Both the position numbers and the translations under genes were made by a program. Positions 32,742 to 43,689 of a stretch of DNA of 64,000 bases are shown here, in pieces. The notes under the pieces are model-generated. The model had not been told where the DNA came from. It did not search any database and saw only the letters and a program-made list of their open reading frames with translations. The first letter of the stretch is position 1, and every line of letters starts with the position of its first letter. Source of the stretch: Okapia johnstoni (taxonomy: Eukaryota > Chordata > Mammalia > Artiodactyla > Giraffidae); assembly GCA_024291935.2 (NCBI GenBank), contig CM044316.1, positions 72,866,501-72,930,500 of the forward strand, given 5' to 3'.

Positions 32742-33274
32742 GCAGCATAAAAAAATTAATCTTCTTAACAAAGAAGATAGTGGGGGAATGGAGGTGGTAT
32801 TATCAGAACAGAGACACTAACAAATATTTGAAAATCTGAAAGGGTATATGAGGTAATTGACATATGAACTAGAACACAGCAAAATGCAGATCCAAATCCA
32901 CTAACTGCAGGCTGCATGGAGATGGAGGTGGGAGTCAGTCTTCCCATTGAAGGCCCCAGGTTGAAGGTGGGAGATACGGAAGAACGTGGGAGACAGAAGC
33001 AGAGCAAACAGGTCTGTGAACCAAACCACTGCCCAATGTACTTCTCATCTCTCCTTCCTCGCAGAAGAAGAAAGTCAAGCAACCTAAACTGGTTAGACTG
33101 CTAAGGCTTATGTCATGGTATACAAGTTGGAAACCTCTTTGTTCTAGCCTTTAGAGAAACTGTGACCTATCCAGCTAAGGTCTGGATCACTCACCTGTAA
33201 GCAAATCATTTTATTTGACATGCTCTTCCCCACATATATAAAACTATCAGTCAAATTTCAATACAGTAGAGGGT
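32742..33274. other. Unassigned sequence
   Basis: Overlapping frames on both strands at 32765-33104, none supported. Confidence 0.4.
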
Positions 33275-33275
33275 G

Positions 33276-33757
33276 GTGTTGTCACTGTTCAGTCGCCAAG
33301 TCTTGTCTAACTCTTTGTGACCCCATTTACTGCAGCATGCCAAGCTTCCCTGTCCTTCACTATCTACCAGAGTTTGCTCAAATTCATGTCCATTGAGTTG
33401 GTGATGCTAGCTAACCATCTCATCCTCTGCTGCCCCCTTTTCCTTTTGCCTTCAATCTTTCCCAGCATCAGGGTCTTTATGGTCAGCCTTCTTTATGATC
33501 CAACTCTCACATCCATAAATGATTACTGGGAAAACCATAGCTTTGACTATACGGACTTTTGTTGGCAAAGTAATGTCTCTGCTTTTTAATATGCTGTCTA
33601 GGTTTGTCTTAGCTTTCCTTCCAAGGAGCAAGCATTTTTTAATTTCATAGCTGCAGTCACCATCAACAGTGATTTTGGAACCCAAGAAAATAAAATCTAT
33701 CCCTGTTTCCACTTTTCCCCCTTCTGGTTGCCATAAAGTGATGGGACCTGATGCCAT
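33276..33757 (-). mobile_element. BovB LINE 3' part with internal deletion
   Basis: Reverse orientation, from the tail (gttgtcactgttcagtcgcc) through C-terminal coding sequence to gatgggacctgatgccatg. Near 33475-33482 (catcagggtctttatggtca) about 230 bases present in the copies at 6650-6860 and 23095-23300 are missing, joining gggtctt to the tcagcc(ttcttta) segment. The 101-codon minus frame reads LLLGRKAKTNLDSILKSRDI. Not functional. Confidence 0.93.
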
Positions 33758-33939
33758 GGTAGTTACAGGGGAAAAACCTAGTCACACACCAACAGGTAAA
33801 ACTTATACCAGTCATTTAAAGAGCCTTATTCTTTATTCTTAAAGTGGTTGAATAACAAAAAATATATAGGAAAACTGGAAGCACAAAAGTAAAAGGCCAA
33901 AATAATAAAACAGAAAAATCAACTGTAGAAAACAAAAGA
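33758..33939. other. Unassigned A-rich sequence
   Basis: No repeat or gene recognised. Confidence 0.4.
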
Positions 33940-34205
33940 GAGTTTAATAATAGCATTTGTATGGCACTTATTTGATGTCAGGCATTGTTTTAAGGACTTG
34001 ATAGATGTTAACTTACATATTCCTCACAACTACCTTACCAAGTATGTGTCATCACCAGCATCATTTTATGGATCAGGAAACTGAGGCACAAAGAAGTATA
34101 GCAAGTTCCCCAAGGCTCACATCTGGTAAGTGATGAAGGCATGGTTCTAATACCAGGCCAGGGAGCCTGGCTCCAGAGTTTGCTCTCTTAATCAGTCTGC
34201 CAATT
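33940..34205 (+). repeat. MIR SINE, nearly full length
   Basis: gcatttgtatggcacttatt, tgatgtcaggcattgtttta, ttacatattcctcacaacta, tatggatcaggaaactgagg, cacatctggtaagtgatgaa and gagcctggctccagagtttg cover the MIR from core to 3' end. Confidence 0.93.
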
Positions 34206-35425
34206 CTAGTTAACACCTTACCATTTTGTGAGAAGACATTATGTTCATGTAGTAAGAACAGAATGCAGTATTTTAAAGGTATCTCCCCAAAAGTTGTTTA
34301 AAGATATAAAGATAGTCATGAGCAAGAGACACTACAGCTCTGATCTATTTGCCCAACTTCCAAAGTGAATGTGTAGACATTTTAGAAAAATTATGAAGTA
34401 CTTTATTTAAACCGTTGTACACAACTGGAATCTATCCTAATATGGAAAGATTGCCACAGAAGGAAATTCCACAAATTTCCTTTGTAAACCTCTGCAATAT
34501 TTAACAACCCACATTATTAAGAAATTCTTCTTTATATCTAACCTAAATCCCTCTCGCTACATTTCTAAACATTTCCTTGTTTCCTTCTTTGGTGGAGATG
34601 GAGAACAGCTGGCCAGCAGTTTGCTTATTTTGCCTTTCGGCCAAAATAATGCCAATTGTTTTAACCCTTTCTAGAAAAGTCTGTTCTCTCTAGCCCTTGA
34701 TTCCATTTTCTTAGATCTCTTCTGAATCCCCCTTGTATCTTCTCTGCAGTTTCTTCTCACCTTTAGGGCCTCTCTGGGAGTTAAGCAAGGCCAAAAAATT
34801 AACTCAGTCATTTTTCAACATTATCAACAGCAATTTTTAATTTGTAAACAATGCTGTCAGAAGTGCTAAATTCATACTGAGTCATAGTGAGTACGTTACA
34901 TCCTAAGGACACTGATAACGAAAGAGAAATTATACTGATGCCTCCAGGACATGGAAACATGATTAAGGGGCAACACGGACTTGGGCAGCAGGGAAGAGCA
35001 AACCGTGGGTGTGGACCAAGGACAGTGAGTTGTGTTGGGTGAGGCTTTGCTGAAAAGGGGAGCAAAACTGCACGCCCGCGTCCTGGTTGTTTGTCCTTGG
35101 GGAGGAAAGCTCTGTGTGTGGTGAGGCAACTGGGTCACCTCCCTGGGGTGACAGCGTCTGCGCACAGCAGATGGGAGCTGGAGGAGGTGGGATGAATGAG
35201 CCATTTGAATGGAAAACACCAGTTCTGAGCATGACTCTGTCTTCCGGCTGTCAAGTAGAGGACTCTGCTGCTCTGATGGGGTGAGAGCAGGTGCAGATGT
35301 TAGTGGAATGGGGAGACTCAGGTCAGTCAGGGCCAACCTCTGTGGAATCCCATACCATAGCACCTTGTTTTTGCCCAGCATGGTATGGCCCACAAAACAC
35401 TTCCACATTCTTCCTTTTTAAAAAA
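34206..35425. other. Unassigned sequence, includes longest non-repeat frame
   Basis: The minus frame 34896-35408 (171 codons from ATG) is the longest in the window not explained by a retroelement. The product is rich in S, P and L, has no recognisable domain or signal peptide, and no upstream promoter or splice sites are evident, so I do not call it a gene. A G/C-richer patch lies at 35070-35330. Confidence 0.4.
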
Positions 35426-35427
35426 AG

Positions 35428-35690
35428 AAATCTATCTATCTATCTATCTATCTATTTATTTTTGGCTGTGTTTGGTCTTAGTTGCATCAAGTGGGATCTT
35501 TTGCTGCTGAGCACAGGCTTCTCTCTAGTTGTGGCGCATGGGCTCCAGAGTGCTTGGGCCCGGTAGTTGCAGCTTGTGGGCTTAGTAGCCCCCATGGCAT
35601 GTGGGATATTGGTTCCCAGACCAGGGATTGAACCCACGTCCCCTGCATTGGAAAGCAGATTCTTAACCACTGGACTACTAGGGAAGTCCC
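35428..35690 (-). mobile_element. CHR-type SINE, full length, with (ATCT)n tail
   Basis: Reverse orientation. The tail side is an expanded (atct)7 microsatellite (35430-35456), then ggctgtgtttggtcttagtt, ctctctagttgtggcgcatg, gcatgtgggatattggttcc, ccagggattgaacccacgtc and the end ctggactactagggaagtcc. Frames of 60-90 codons across it on both strands are SINE artefacts. Confidence 0.93.
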
Positions 35691-37284
35691 CTGCATTCGT
35701 GATTTATGTCACACATCACCCTATGAGGTTAGCAGGCCACTCGTATTATCACCACTCTACTGGCAAAGAGATGCACGCATGATCACATGACCAGGAAAAA
35801 AATTAGGAAATCCCTTTGCCCTTTTGCCTCCTACTTTGGTGATCTTTGCTCCATACCATGCAGCCTTTCCTGTGAGAGTTCTCAGGGCAGGAATCAGTGA
35901 GCATTTTGTTGAGATTCTTCTGTGAGGAACAGCCTACTGCCTAATTAGCTAAAGATGACCTGTACCCGAGCCCAAGCTATGCAAAGAGCATGTTCCATAA
36001 ACATTAAAGGGAGGTGATGTCAAGGAGGAGGAAGCTGTTTCATTGGCACATTGAATGGTAGTCTGTAGACACCCCCAAATAACTGACTGCCCTCAGAAAG
36101 CATCTTTTACTCTGGTTTAGGGTTGGATGAAGATCCCTTAACCATTGTTATGTGCCTTGGTAAATAAACACTGAACAGAAAAAAGACAAGTTCTTTAAAT
36201 ACATGTGACCTTTAATCATATCAAATAATATATTCAAAGAATTATTAATGTTATTTCCTGTTCACAATACCCTAAAACCAAACATTATCCCCATCAGAGT
36301 GAGCTATATACATTGAATTGTTCTTCAGTCAGATAAGAACTGAATACTGTCTTGAAACCAAAGAAAAATTAGGGTTTTTTTTTCCCTCTTAGTAAGAGGA
36401 CTCCTTCTTCCCACTCGCAGAGTTTCCATACAGATTAGGGAATGGTCCATTTTATTTTAACAAAGCTTTTGGAAAAATGTTAGCCAACCACAAGTGTGGC
36501 CTCCAAGCCCAAGCACCAAAGAAACTGATAACTGTTCATTTGAGAAATATATAGTCTGTGCAACAGATAAGAGGAAGTAGAGAACCATAGTTGTGTCAAA
36601 ACTAGTAAGTGAGTAAATCCAACTATCCCAATTATACAGTGAAATTTCTCATAAGTAAGCTTCCATTAAATCACATTGCATAGTATCACTTTTTAGTTTT
36701 TTTTTTTTACCATATGTTGTGATGCTCCCCAATATAAATTAATGGCTAGCTTAGTGTGCTGTTTATTCATTCAATACTCTTACAGGAACATGGAAACATT
36801 TGACTTGTACAAGTCAGTCAGGCTACATGAAACCACCAGTAAAGACCAAGACACATACCTCTGGTCCCTGCTCCACAGGGCAGTCATATAGGTGGCCAGG
36901 GCCAAATCTTCCTGACCAGTCAGAAAGAACAGCGTTAGACATATTGGACCCAACCATGGAAGTATAACTATGAGCAATAATAGAATAGAAAGCTCATTCT
37001 AAATCTCATGAGTTGTCCATAGAAAAGTGGAGAATTTTTTTTTTTTTTGAATTTGACTTCATAATTCTGTCATTTTACTCAAACATTTATTCTTGGTCCC
37101 AGGAATACAACTTCTCTCAGTGATATTCCTCATTCTATACAAATGTTCTTTATGTGTTCTGATTATTATAAGCTTAAAAACGTGGTCATGAGATGATGGG
37201 TAATTAGGGTGATTTGTAGCCCTACATTCTCCATATCATATATATGGAGAAGAATATTCAGTCTTATTTGCTCAGGGCCTCAGT
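35691..37284. other. Unassigned sequence, no gene seen
   Basis: Contains poly-T runs at 36699-36708 and 37028-37039. A 65-codon minus frame at 36780-36977 is not supported. No named repeat. Confidence 0.45.
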
Positions 37285-37290
37285 AGTTAT

Positions 37291-37505
37291 GGGCTTTCTC
37301 TGGTGACTCAGATGGTAAAGAATCTGCCTGCAAAGCAGGAGACCTGGGTTTGATCCCTGGGTTGGGAAGTTTCCCAGAGAAGGGAATGGCTACCCACTCC
37401 ACTGTACTTGTCTGGAAAACTCCTTGGGCAAAGGAGCCTGGTGGGCTACAGTCCATGCGGTCACAAAGAGTCAGACATGACTGAGTAACTTCTTTGACTT
37501 TCAAG
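37291..37505 (+). mobile_element. Bov-tA SINE
   Basis: Forward orientation, ggctttctctggtgactcag to catgactgagtaacttcttt. Short direct repeat agttat at 37285-37290 and 37506-37511. Confidence 0.94.
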
Positions 37506-37511
37506 AGTTAT

Positions 37512-38290
37512 AATCTGTCTACACAGTGTATCGAAGCATTCATTTATCTTAGTTCATGGTGGAAATTAGGCCAGGAAGCATATTTGGTTCCTCTAAGGAA
37601 TCTTGCATTTTACACCGTGACGGACTGCTGCTTGGTCACCCTTGAACAGACCACAAAGGGAACTGGGCATTTGTAGATGGTTCAGACCAACAGCTATTGC
37701 CTGGCAATGAACAATGAGCACTTGGGATCCACTAAGTGTGGGTTCTGTTCCATTGTCTTCATCTACAACCTCCTAACCTATTTGTGTAGCCCTTGAAATA
37801 TTTACCTGTTTCACACAGACAGTGACCTCACAAGGAAAGCCTTCGGAGGACCAGGCAATCAGCGTGGGTCCAGAACTTCCACAAAAGCCACCTTCACTGA
37901 CTGTACCACTCCCTGCCCTGGCCTGCACTGGGTACCCTTTTTGGAATGTAGGCAGGGATAACAGAGTTTCTCATGCCCTGTGATCATTTTTCTACACAGC
38001 TTTTATTAACTGAACAACGCAGAGAAAGCAACTTTTATTAGAGCCAAACTAACATGTGGTAGAAATTCCCTGAGGGATCCAAGTAAGCAGGCTGACCCGT
38101 CCCTCTGAGATATAAAGTCAAGTTGGGAGAGTGACAAATCTGAGTTTTCCTTCATTATGTAAAATATACAATCCCCCAGGGCTTTATCTGAAAGGAATCT
38201 AAGAACTGATGAAATATCATAAAAGTTCCACCCTATAAATGAAGAAACTGGCAAACCAAGAAGTTAGCAAAGTGATTAATGTAGGTCAGT
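37512..38290. other. Unassigned sequence
   Basis: No named repeat and no supported gene. Confidence 0.4.
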
Positions 38291-38294
38291 GGTG

Positions 38295-38725
38295 GAATAA
38301 TATGTTAGCTTCCTATTACCATGGATTTAATATGCAAATTTATTTTCTTAGAGTTCTGGAGGGGAGAAGTCTAAATTAAGCTGGCAGGGCTGCACTCCTC
38401 CTGGAATCTCTACAGCAGCTTTTAGAGGCTACTGGCATTCCTTGGCTTATAGCCCCGCTGTCCATCTTCAAAACCAGCAGCATAACTTCATCAAGTATCT
38501 TTCCTTCGTGACCTCTCTCAGCATCTGTTGTCACATCCCATTCTCTGAGTCATTCTCTTACAATAACCCTCATGATTAATAATCTCCCAACTCAAGATAT
38601 TTAACTTAATCATGAATGCAAAGTTTCTTTTACTGTGTAAAGTAGTATATTCACAGATTTTGAGTATATGGAGAAGGGCAGGGAAGGAGAGAGGCAGGAT
38701 ATTACTGTCCCTACCACAAATAACA
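38295..38725 (-). repeat. MaLR-type (MLT1-like) LTR
   Basis: Reverse orientation of an old LTR. Landmarks are gttagcttcctattaccatg, ttcttagagttctggagggg, ggcattccttggcttatagc, cttcaaaaccagcagcataa, ctcaactcaagatatttaac-like, gtgtaaagtagtatattcac, and the end tattactgtccctaccaca, the complement of 'tgtggtaggcagaataatgg'. Confidence 0.75.
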
Positions 38726-39139
38726 ATCAAAAAGTCTAAGCTTCATTAGTAATTAAGGATCCAGGAAAGACATGTGTTAATTTTGTTTAAAAAAAACCTC
38801 ACGGGATACTGTGATTGACAAATGTGGCAAAGTAAATAAGAGGCCTGATACTCTCTTTAGTTAATTTGCAAAAATATACTTTAAATGTAATTCACAAGTA
38901 GAGAAGCCTTCTTAAAATCCTTTAGAAAGAAAAAATATTAAGACTAAAACTGTGCTGATATGTGAGACAAAGAGCTCATAATACCAACATTTTAAAAAAT
39001 GGTCTTACAAATCAGAAAGAATGGAATGAACAACAGGATAGAAAAAATGAGTAAAATGAGCACTTTACATAATAAAACATATAAACATAAAAATGCACAC
39101 AATAAAATCTTCTTCTCAGATTGGCAAGATTTAAAAGAC
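38726..39139. other. Unassigned AT-rich sequence
   Basis: No repeat or gene recognised. Confidence 0.4.
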
Positions 39140-39265
39140 AGGTGATAATGGTCTTTAAAATGGCGTACAAGTCCTGCATGATCTGCCTCTACTCCCTCTC
39201 TGATCCTCCTCTGTCCCTCTCTGATCTGATCTTCTCATCTCAACCTCACTTGTTTGCTCCATCCA
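39140..39265 (+). repeat. L2-like fragment
   Basis: taaaatggcgtacaagtcct, gcatgatctgcctctactcc and tgatcttctcatctcaacct match the L2 phrase 'gcctacaaggccctgcatgatctgg...cctcatctcc'. Confidence 0.65.
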
Positions 39266-39289
39266 AAAAAAGAAAAATGCCTTTTTCAT

Positions 39290-39478
39290 CCTGTAACAGA
39301 ATGACCTTACAATATCTACTAAAACTCAAATCTATATGCCATTTGACCTAGCAATGCACTTAAAGAAATCTAACTTTCATAAATATTTATGAAATGAAGT
39401 ATATATAGCAATGAGGTTGTATTACAAAAATGTAATTAGAAAAACTTGGAAACAAGCTAAGTTTTCCTAAGTAATACA
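39290..39478 (+). repeat. Old L1 LINE fragment, part 1
   Basis: ctatatgccatttgacctag, caatgcacttaaagaaatct and gaaaaacttggaaacaagct follow the L1 phrase 'tttgacccagcaattccac...aaaaatggaaacaacctaaatg'. Confidence 0.65.
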
Positions 39479-39694
39479 TGCTGAAGTCACTTCACTCATG
39501 TCTGACTCTTGGCGACCCTATGGACTCTAGCCTGCCAGACTCCTCTGTCCATGGGATTCTCCAGGCAAGAATACTGGAGTGGGTTGCCATTTCCTTCCCC
39601 AGGGGATCTTCCTGATCTAGGGATTGAACCCATGTCTCCTGCAGCTCCTGCATTGCAGGTGGGTTCTTAACCACTGAGCCACCAGGGGAGCCCC
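39479..39694 (-). mobile_element. Bov-tA SINE inside L1
   Basis: Reverse orientation, gctgaagtcacttcactcat to gagccaccaggggagcccc. It splits an old L1 fragment that resumes at 39695. Confidence 0.94.
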
Positions 39695-39886
39695 TTAAGT
39701 AGAGATTTGGTTAAATAAATTGAAGTATGTTCATAAAACAAAATATGATGTGACAACTAATTTAAGTGTGTTTGCCTGCGTGTGTATATGTATGTGGGTA
39801 AAATATATCTCAAATATACTGACATGGAAAGATTTCTGAATTGTGTCATTTAATATAAATAGTAATATGTATGCTTTTGTCTGTCA
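39695..39886 (+). repeat. Old L1 LINE fragment, part 2
   Basis: gtagagatttggttaaataa, attgaagtatgttcataaaa and tactgacatggaaagatttc continue the L1 ('ggttaaataaattatggtacatccat...catggaaagatgt'). Confidence 0.65.
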
Positions 39887-39887
39887 G

Positions 39888-40080
39888 CTTCTCAGGTAGT
39901 GCTAGTGGTAAAGAACTGAGACGTGGGTTCCATCTCTGGGTTGGGAAGATCCCCTGTAAGAGGGCAAGGCAACTCACTCCAATATTCTTGCCTGGAAAAT
40001 CCCATGGATAGAGGAGCTTGGAGGGCTACAGTCCATAGGGTCACAAAGAGCTGGAGATGATTATAGCAACTTAGCACACA
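39888..40080 (+). mobile_element. Bov-tA SINE with internal deletion
   Basis: Forward orientation, agcttctcaggtagtgctag to agcaacttagcacacacatg. About 25 bases between gtaaagaac and gagacgtgggtt (the 'cctgcctgccaatgcaggagacataa' part of sister copies) are missing. Confidence 0.92.
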
Positions 40081-40085
40081 CATGC

Positions 40086-40447
40086 TTTAGTCTTTCAGAC
40101 TGCTGTAACAAAAATATCATAGTCTAGGTGGTTTATAAACAACTGGATTATTTCTCACCTTTCTGGAAACTGGAAGTCTGAGGTCAGGGTACCAGTGTGG
40201 TTGAGTTTGTGAGAACCATCCTCCAGGTCGTATACTGTCCATCTTCTCATTGTCTGCTCACACAGTGGCAAGAGAGGTGAGCGGGCTCCCCGGGTTCTCT
40301 TTAATAAGGGCACTAATCCTATCATGAAGCCTCTGCCTTCATGACCTAATTACCTCTCAAAGGCATCTCCTCCTAATACTATCACATTAGGGGTCCAGAT
40401 CTGAAATTATTAATTTGAGGGGAGACACAAACATTCAGTTCATAACA
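40086..40447 (-). repeat. MLT1-like MaLR LTR
   Basis: Reverse orientation. Landmarks are ttcagactgctgtaacaaaa, gtctaggtggtttataaaca, ttctctttaataagggcact, catgaagcctctgccttcat, gacctaattacctctcaaag, tactatcacattaggggtcc and the end cattcagttcataaca. Confidence 0.85.
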
Positions 40448-40502
40448 ATCTATGTTATGCATTATGTACTTATTCATTATACTTTGTATTATTTATAAAA
40501 TA

Positions 40503-40772
40503 TGGAGAAGGCAATGGCAACCCACTCCAGTACTCTTGCCTGGAAAATCCCAGGGATGGAGGAGCCTGGTAGGCTACAGTCCATGGGGTTGCGAAGAGTC
40601 AGACACGACTGAGCGACTTCACTTTCAGTTTTCACTTTCATGCATTGGAGAAGGAAATGGCAACCCACTCCAGTGTTCTTGCCTGGAGAATCCCAGGGAT
40701 GGCAGAGCCTGGTGGGCTGCCGTCTATGGGGTCGCACAGAGTCGGACACGACTGAAGCGACTTAGCAGCAGC
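40503..40772 (+). mobile_element. BOV-A2 SINE (dimer)
   Basis: Two tandem Bov-A monomers (40503-40637 and 40648-40772), each running ggagaaggcaatggcaaccc to cagacacgactgagcgactt, joined by a ctttcagttttcactttcatgcattt-type linker. It is close to the consensus I recall and ends in the cagcagcag tail. A perfect 12-bp duplication atttataaaata lies at 40491-40502 and 40773-40784. Lacks a tRNA-like promoter of its own in this form. Frames on both strands here are SINE artefacts. Confidence 0.96.
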
Positions 40773-40794
40773 ATTTATAAAATAACTGTATCCT

Positions 40795-40992
40795 TTGGCT
40801 TCTCCTTTTGCCTTCATCTTTCCCAGGCAAAAGGAGAAGAGGGAGGCAGAGGATGAGATGGTTAGATAACATCACTGACTCAATGGACATGAATTTGAGC
40901 AAACTTCAGGAGATAGTGAAAGAAAGGGAAGCCTGGCATGCTGTAGTCCACAGGGTTAGAAAGAGTTGGACATGACTCACGACTGAACAGCA
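40795..40992 (+). mobile_element. BovB fragment with short inverted head (twin priming)
   Basis: 40795-40825 is BovB in reverse orientation and 40826-40992 is BovB in forward orientation ending ctcacgactgaacagca. The two overlap in element sequence by 14 bases, giving a perfect hairpin: cttctccttttgcc (40799-40812) and ggcaaaaggagaag (40826-40839). The 11-bp target duplication aactgtatcct lies at 40784-40794 and 40993-41003, so the whole structure arrived as one insertion. The left duplication shares base 40784 with the right duplication of the neighbouring BOV-A2. Confidence 0.92.
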
Positions 40993-41003
40993 AACTGTAT
41001 CCT

Positions 41004-41107
41004 AATACATATCCTTTCAAAAATACCTGAAAATGTCTGGAAGAGGAATAAATACTGTTTTCCGTTTAGCTGATGATTAACATCTTTAAACTGTCTTAGA
41101 ACATTCA
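41004..41107. other. Unassigned sequence
   Basis: No repeat or gene recognised. Confidence 0.4.
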
Positions 41108-41447
41108 AGTTACTCTAACAAAATGCCACAGGATGGGTGGCTTATAAACAACAGAAATTTACTTCTTTCCATGGTGGAAGCTAGAAGTCTCAGATCAAGG
41201 AGCCAGCATGGTTGGGCGAGGGCCCCCTTCTGAGTGGCTGATTTATCATTGTATCCTCACAGGCAGCAGGGGCTGGAGATTCTCTGGAGCCTCTTTATAA
41301 GATACTAATCCCATTCATGAGGATTCCACCCTCATGACTGAAGCATCTCCCAAAGGCCCCATCTGGTAATATCATCACATCACTTTTTGGGGATTAGGAT
41401 TTCAACATATGAAGTTTGGGGGACACACACATTCACACTAGAGCATA
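41108..41447 (-). repeat. MLT1-like MaLR LTR, second copy
   Basis: Reverse orientation, same family as 40086-40447: ctctaacaaaatgccacagg, gggtggcttataaacaacag, tcagatcaaggagccagcat, gatactaatcccattcatga, ggattccaccctcatgactg, tggggattaggatttcaaca and the end cattcacactagagcata. Confidence 0.88.
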
Positions 41448-42503
41448 AACCCAGAGGAAACATTTCTTGAAATCATTTTTTTATTCTCCCTTCCAGTCGG
41501 AGAGAAAATACCTAGCGAAAACTGGCCTTGTCAAAATATTGGAAAGTCTCATTCCTAGTAGTCTCTGTTTTAGTAGTCAGAATCACCACCGTCTGTTATG
41601 TACATTATACTCAAAGCCCTTTGGATGTTTTCATTACATTATGTATTACATAGAGAAGACTTAGGCATCCTTAGAATTTTTATAAGCATATGGTCTCTCT
41701 TCCTTATGAGGAAATACAGATCTCATTAAAATAAATTTTTCTAAAATGAAATACTTTAATGTATCAGCTTAGTGAGACTGCATTTGAAAGCCACAAATTT
41801 TGGCTAGAATTTTAAGTATGACCAAATTAACCTACAGCTAATTTTATTAAAAACAGAGCAGTAACAACTTTGTCTTATCCTTTAAGAAAACTCAAAGACA
41901 GTGGTCTCTGCATACTTTCTTCTGGTTTTCACATGAACATTACTTTTGCTCTCACTAAAATGGTTCCTGATCATTAGTGCCATCAGATAAAATTATTTTA
42001 AATAAGCAAATTTGCTATTTTTACACTTAATGGGGTCATTTCTAAAAAATCATTTCCAAGGTTATTTTTAACTTTTTTTCTCTGCAAATCCACCCATGCA
42101 ATATTATAGGCACTTCCCCTATGGACAACATCCTCCTGGCCATGAACATTTCGGTTTGGTCTCAATGTCCAAGAAAAAAAAAAAAGCACTGCAAAAGGAC
42201 AAATTGAAGCACATTAAATTCGAATTAGAAGCACTTCAGTATTAACATGGAAGTGTTAGTCATATTTTCCCTTTTCTACTCTTGAAAACCAAAGAGATGA
42301 GAAATATAAAAAGAACCTGTGAACTCCATTTTGGCAAAACTAGGTGGCAGATTTAAATTATAATCTCAAAAATAAATGCAAGGGCTACAAAAGCAGCCAA
42401 GATCAGGCAGAAGCCTGATAGAATGTGAGGAAAATAGCAAAGAGATTCTCAAGATGATCCAACGGTAGCAGATTTCAAAAGAACCCCACCCCCCAACACA
42501 CAT
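41448..42503. other. Unassigned sequence, no gene seen
   Basis: AT-rich; a 12-base A run at 42174-42185. No named repeat or supported frame. Confidence 0.45.
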
Positions 42504-42504
42504 A

Positions 42505-42539
<35 letters not shown>
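42504..42539 (+). repeat. (CA)n microsatellite
   Basis: About 14 uninterrupted CA units after a worn start (acatactcac). Confidence 0.95.
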
Positions 42540-42541
<2 letters not shown>

Positions 42542-43438
42542 CCTGCAGGTGAGAGGTTCAGTTGAGAGGTGAGGAAACTGTATCCATGGGGGCAACAATG
42601 GATATAGGCCCGTGTGAGCAGGGCTGGCAGTGGAAGTCTTCATGAACACAGCAAATCTGAGAGAAGCAGAGAAGGCAAGGTTACATAAAAACCATCCAGC
42701 TCAGTCACATTAGAAGAAAAAAGTGTGAATCTGAGGAAGCAGAGTAAGAGCGAGCAGTGCGTTAGGAAGCCTGAAAGGTTATGGTAGTGTTCTTCTCCTA
42801 TAGGGGCTTTCTAGGAAAAATTGCTCAGGAAAATTCAAATTGTTCATTAATAAAGGAATTGATACAGTATTGATCCAAAGATTATATAAGAGAAGATATG
42901 GAAAATAGCTCTAAAATCTTCAAATATGAGCAACGTTCACCAGAAAGTGTTACCACAAAGCAAATGAAAGTTGGAGCCGAAGACTTCATTGTGACTCTAA
43001 AATTTTAACAAATCAGTTTTCCCAATGAAAGCAGCAGAAATAAATAAATTACAAAGATGTGGAAGACTGCTGTAACATGATAAATAAGACATCTCTGATT
43101 GTTAAGTACATTCTCTTCACTCACAGTATGTGCTTACAAAATTTACTCTAAATAATCTCATGGGTTTGCTTATTTCTGTTGTCATTGCTTTTAGAATGTT
43201 GAGAACTCCATGGTTTCATAGTTTAGGGTAATTTATTTTCTAAGTCATATATATATATATCTTTATCAAATCAACCAATAAAGTGCTATGTAAGAAGAAA
43301 TTTCTGACAATGATGAATGACTAATCTTTCTTTTACATTATTTAAACATTTTTTCAAACATTTTTTATTCATTAGATTATTTAGTTTTCCAACAAAGAGA
43401 ATTATTTTTAAATAGTTAATGTTGCTGTTTGATTTCCT
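42540..43438. other. Unassigned sequence
   Basis: A short (TA)n run near 43247-43259. No gene or named repeat. Confidence 0.45.
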
Positions 43439-43447
43439 ATCACTTTG

Positions 43448-43658
43448 GGCTTCCCCAGTGGCTCAATGGTAAAGACCTGCAATTCGGAAGACCTAGGTTT
43501 GATCCCTGGGTCTGGAAAACCACCTGGAGAAGGGAATGGCTATCCACTCCAGTATTCTTGCCCTGGAAATCCCATGCACAGAGGAGCTTGGTGGGCTACA
43601 GTCCATGGGGTTGCAAACAGTCAGACACAACTCAGCACACACACAGCACAGCAGTACC
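43448..43658 (+). mobile_element. Bov-tA SINE
   Basis: Forward orientation, ggcttccccagtggctcaat to cagcacacacacagcacagc. Target duplication atcactttg at 43439-43447 and 43659-43667. Confidence 0.95.
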
Positions 43659-43689
43659 ATCACTTTGAGGAATTTGGTACACCTAGGTT

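Noticed and set aside
34896..35408. 171-codon minus-strand open frame outside repeats
   Set aside because: No domain, splice sites, promoter or family match; composition follows local base content. Length is not exceptional over 64 kb and six frames.
22157..42539. CT and CA repeats examined as possible CRISPR or satellite arrays
   Set aside because: They are simple mono- to tetranucleotide microsatellites; there are no spaced palindromic repeats, and the organism is a mammal.
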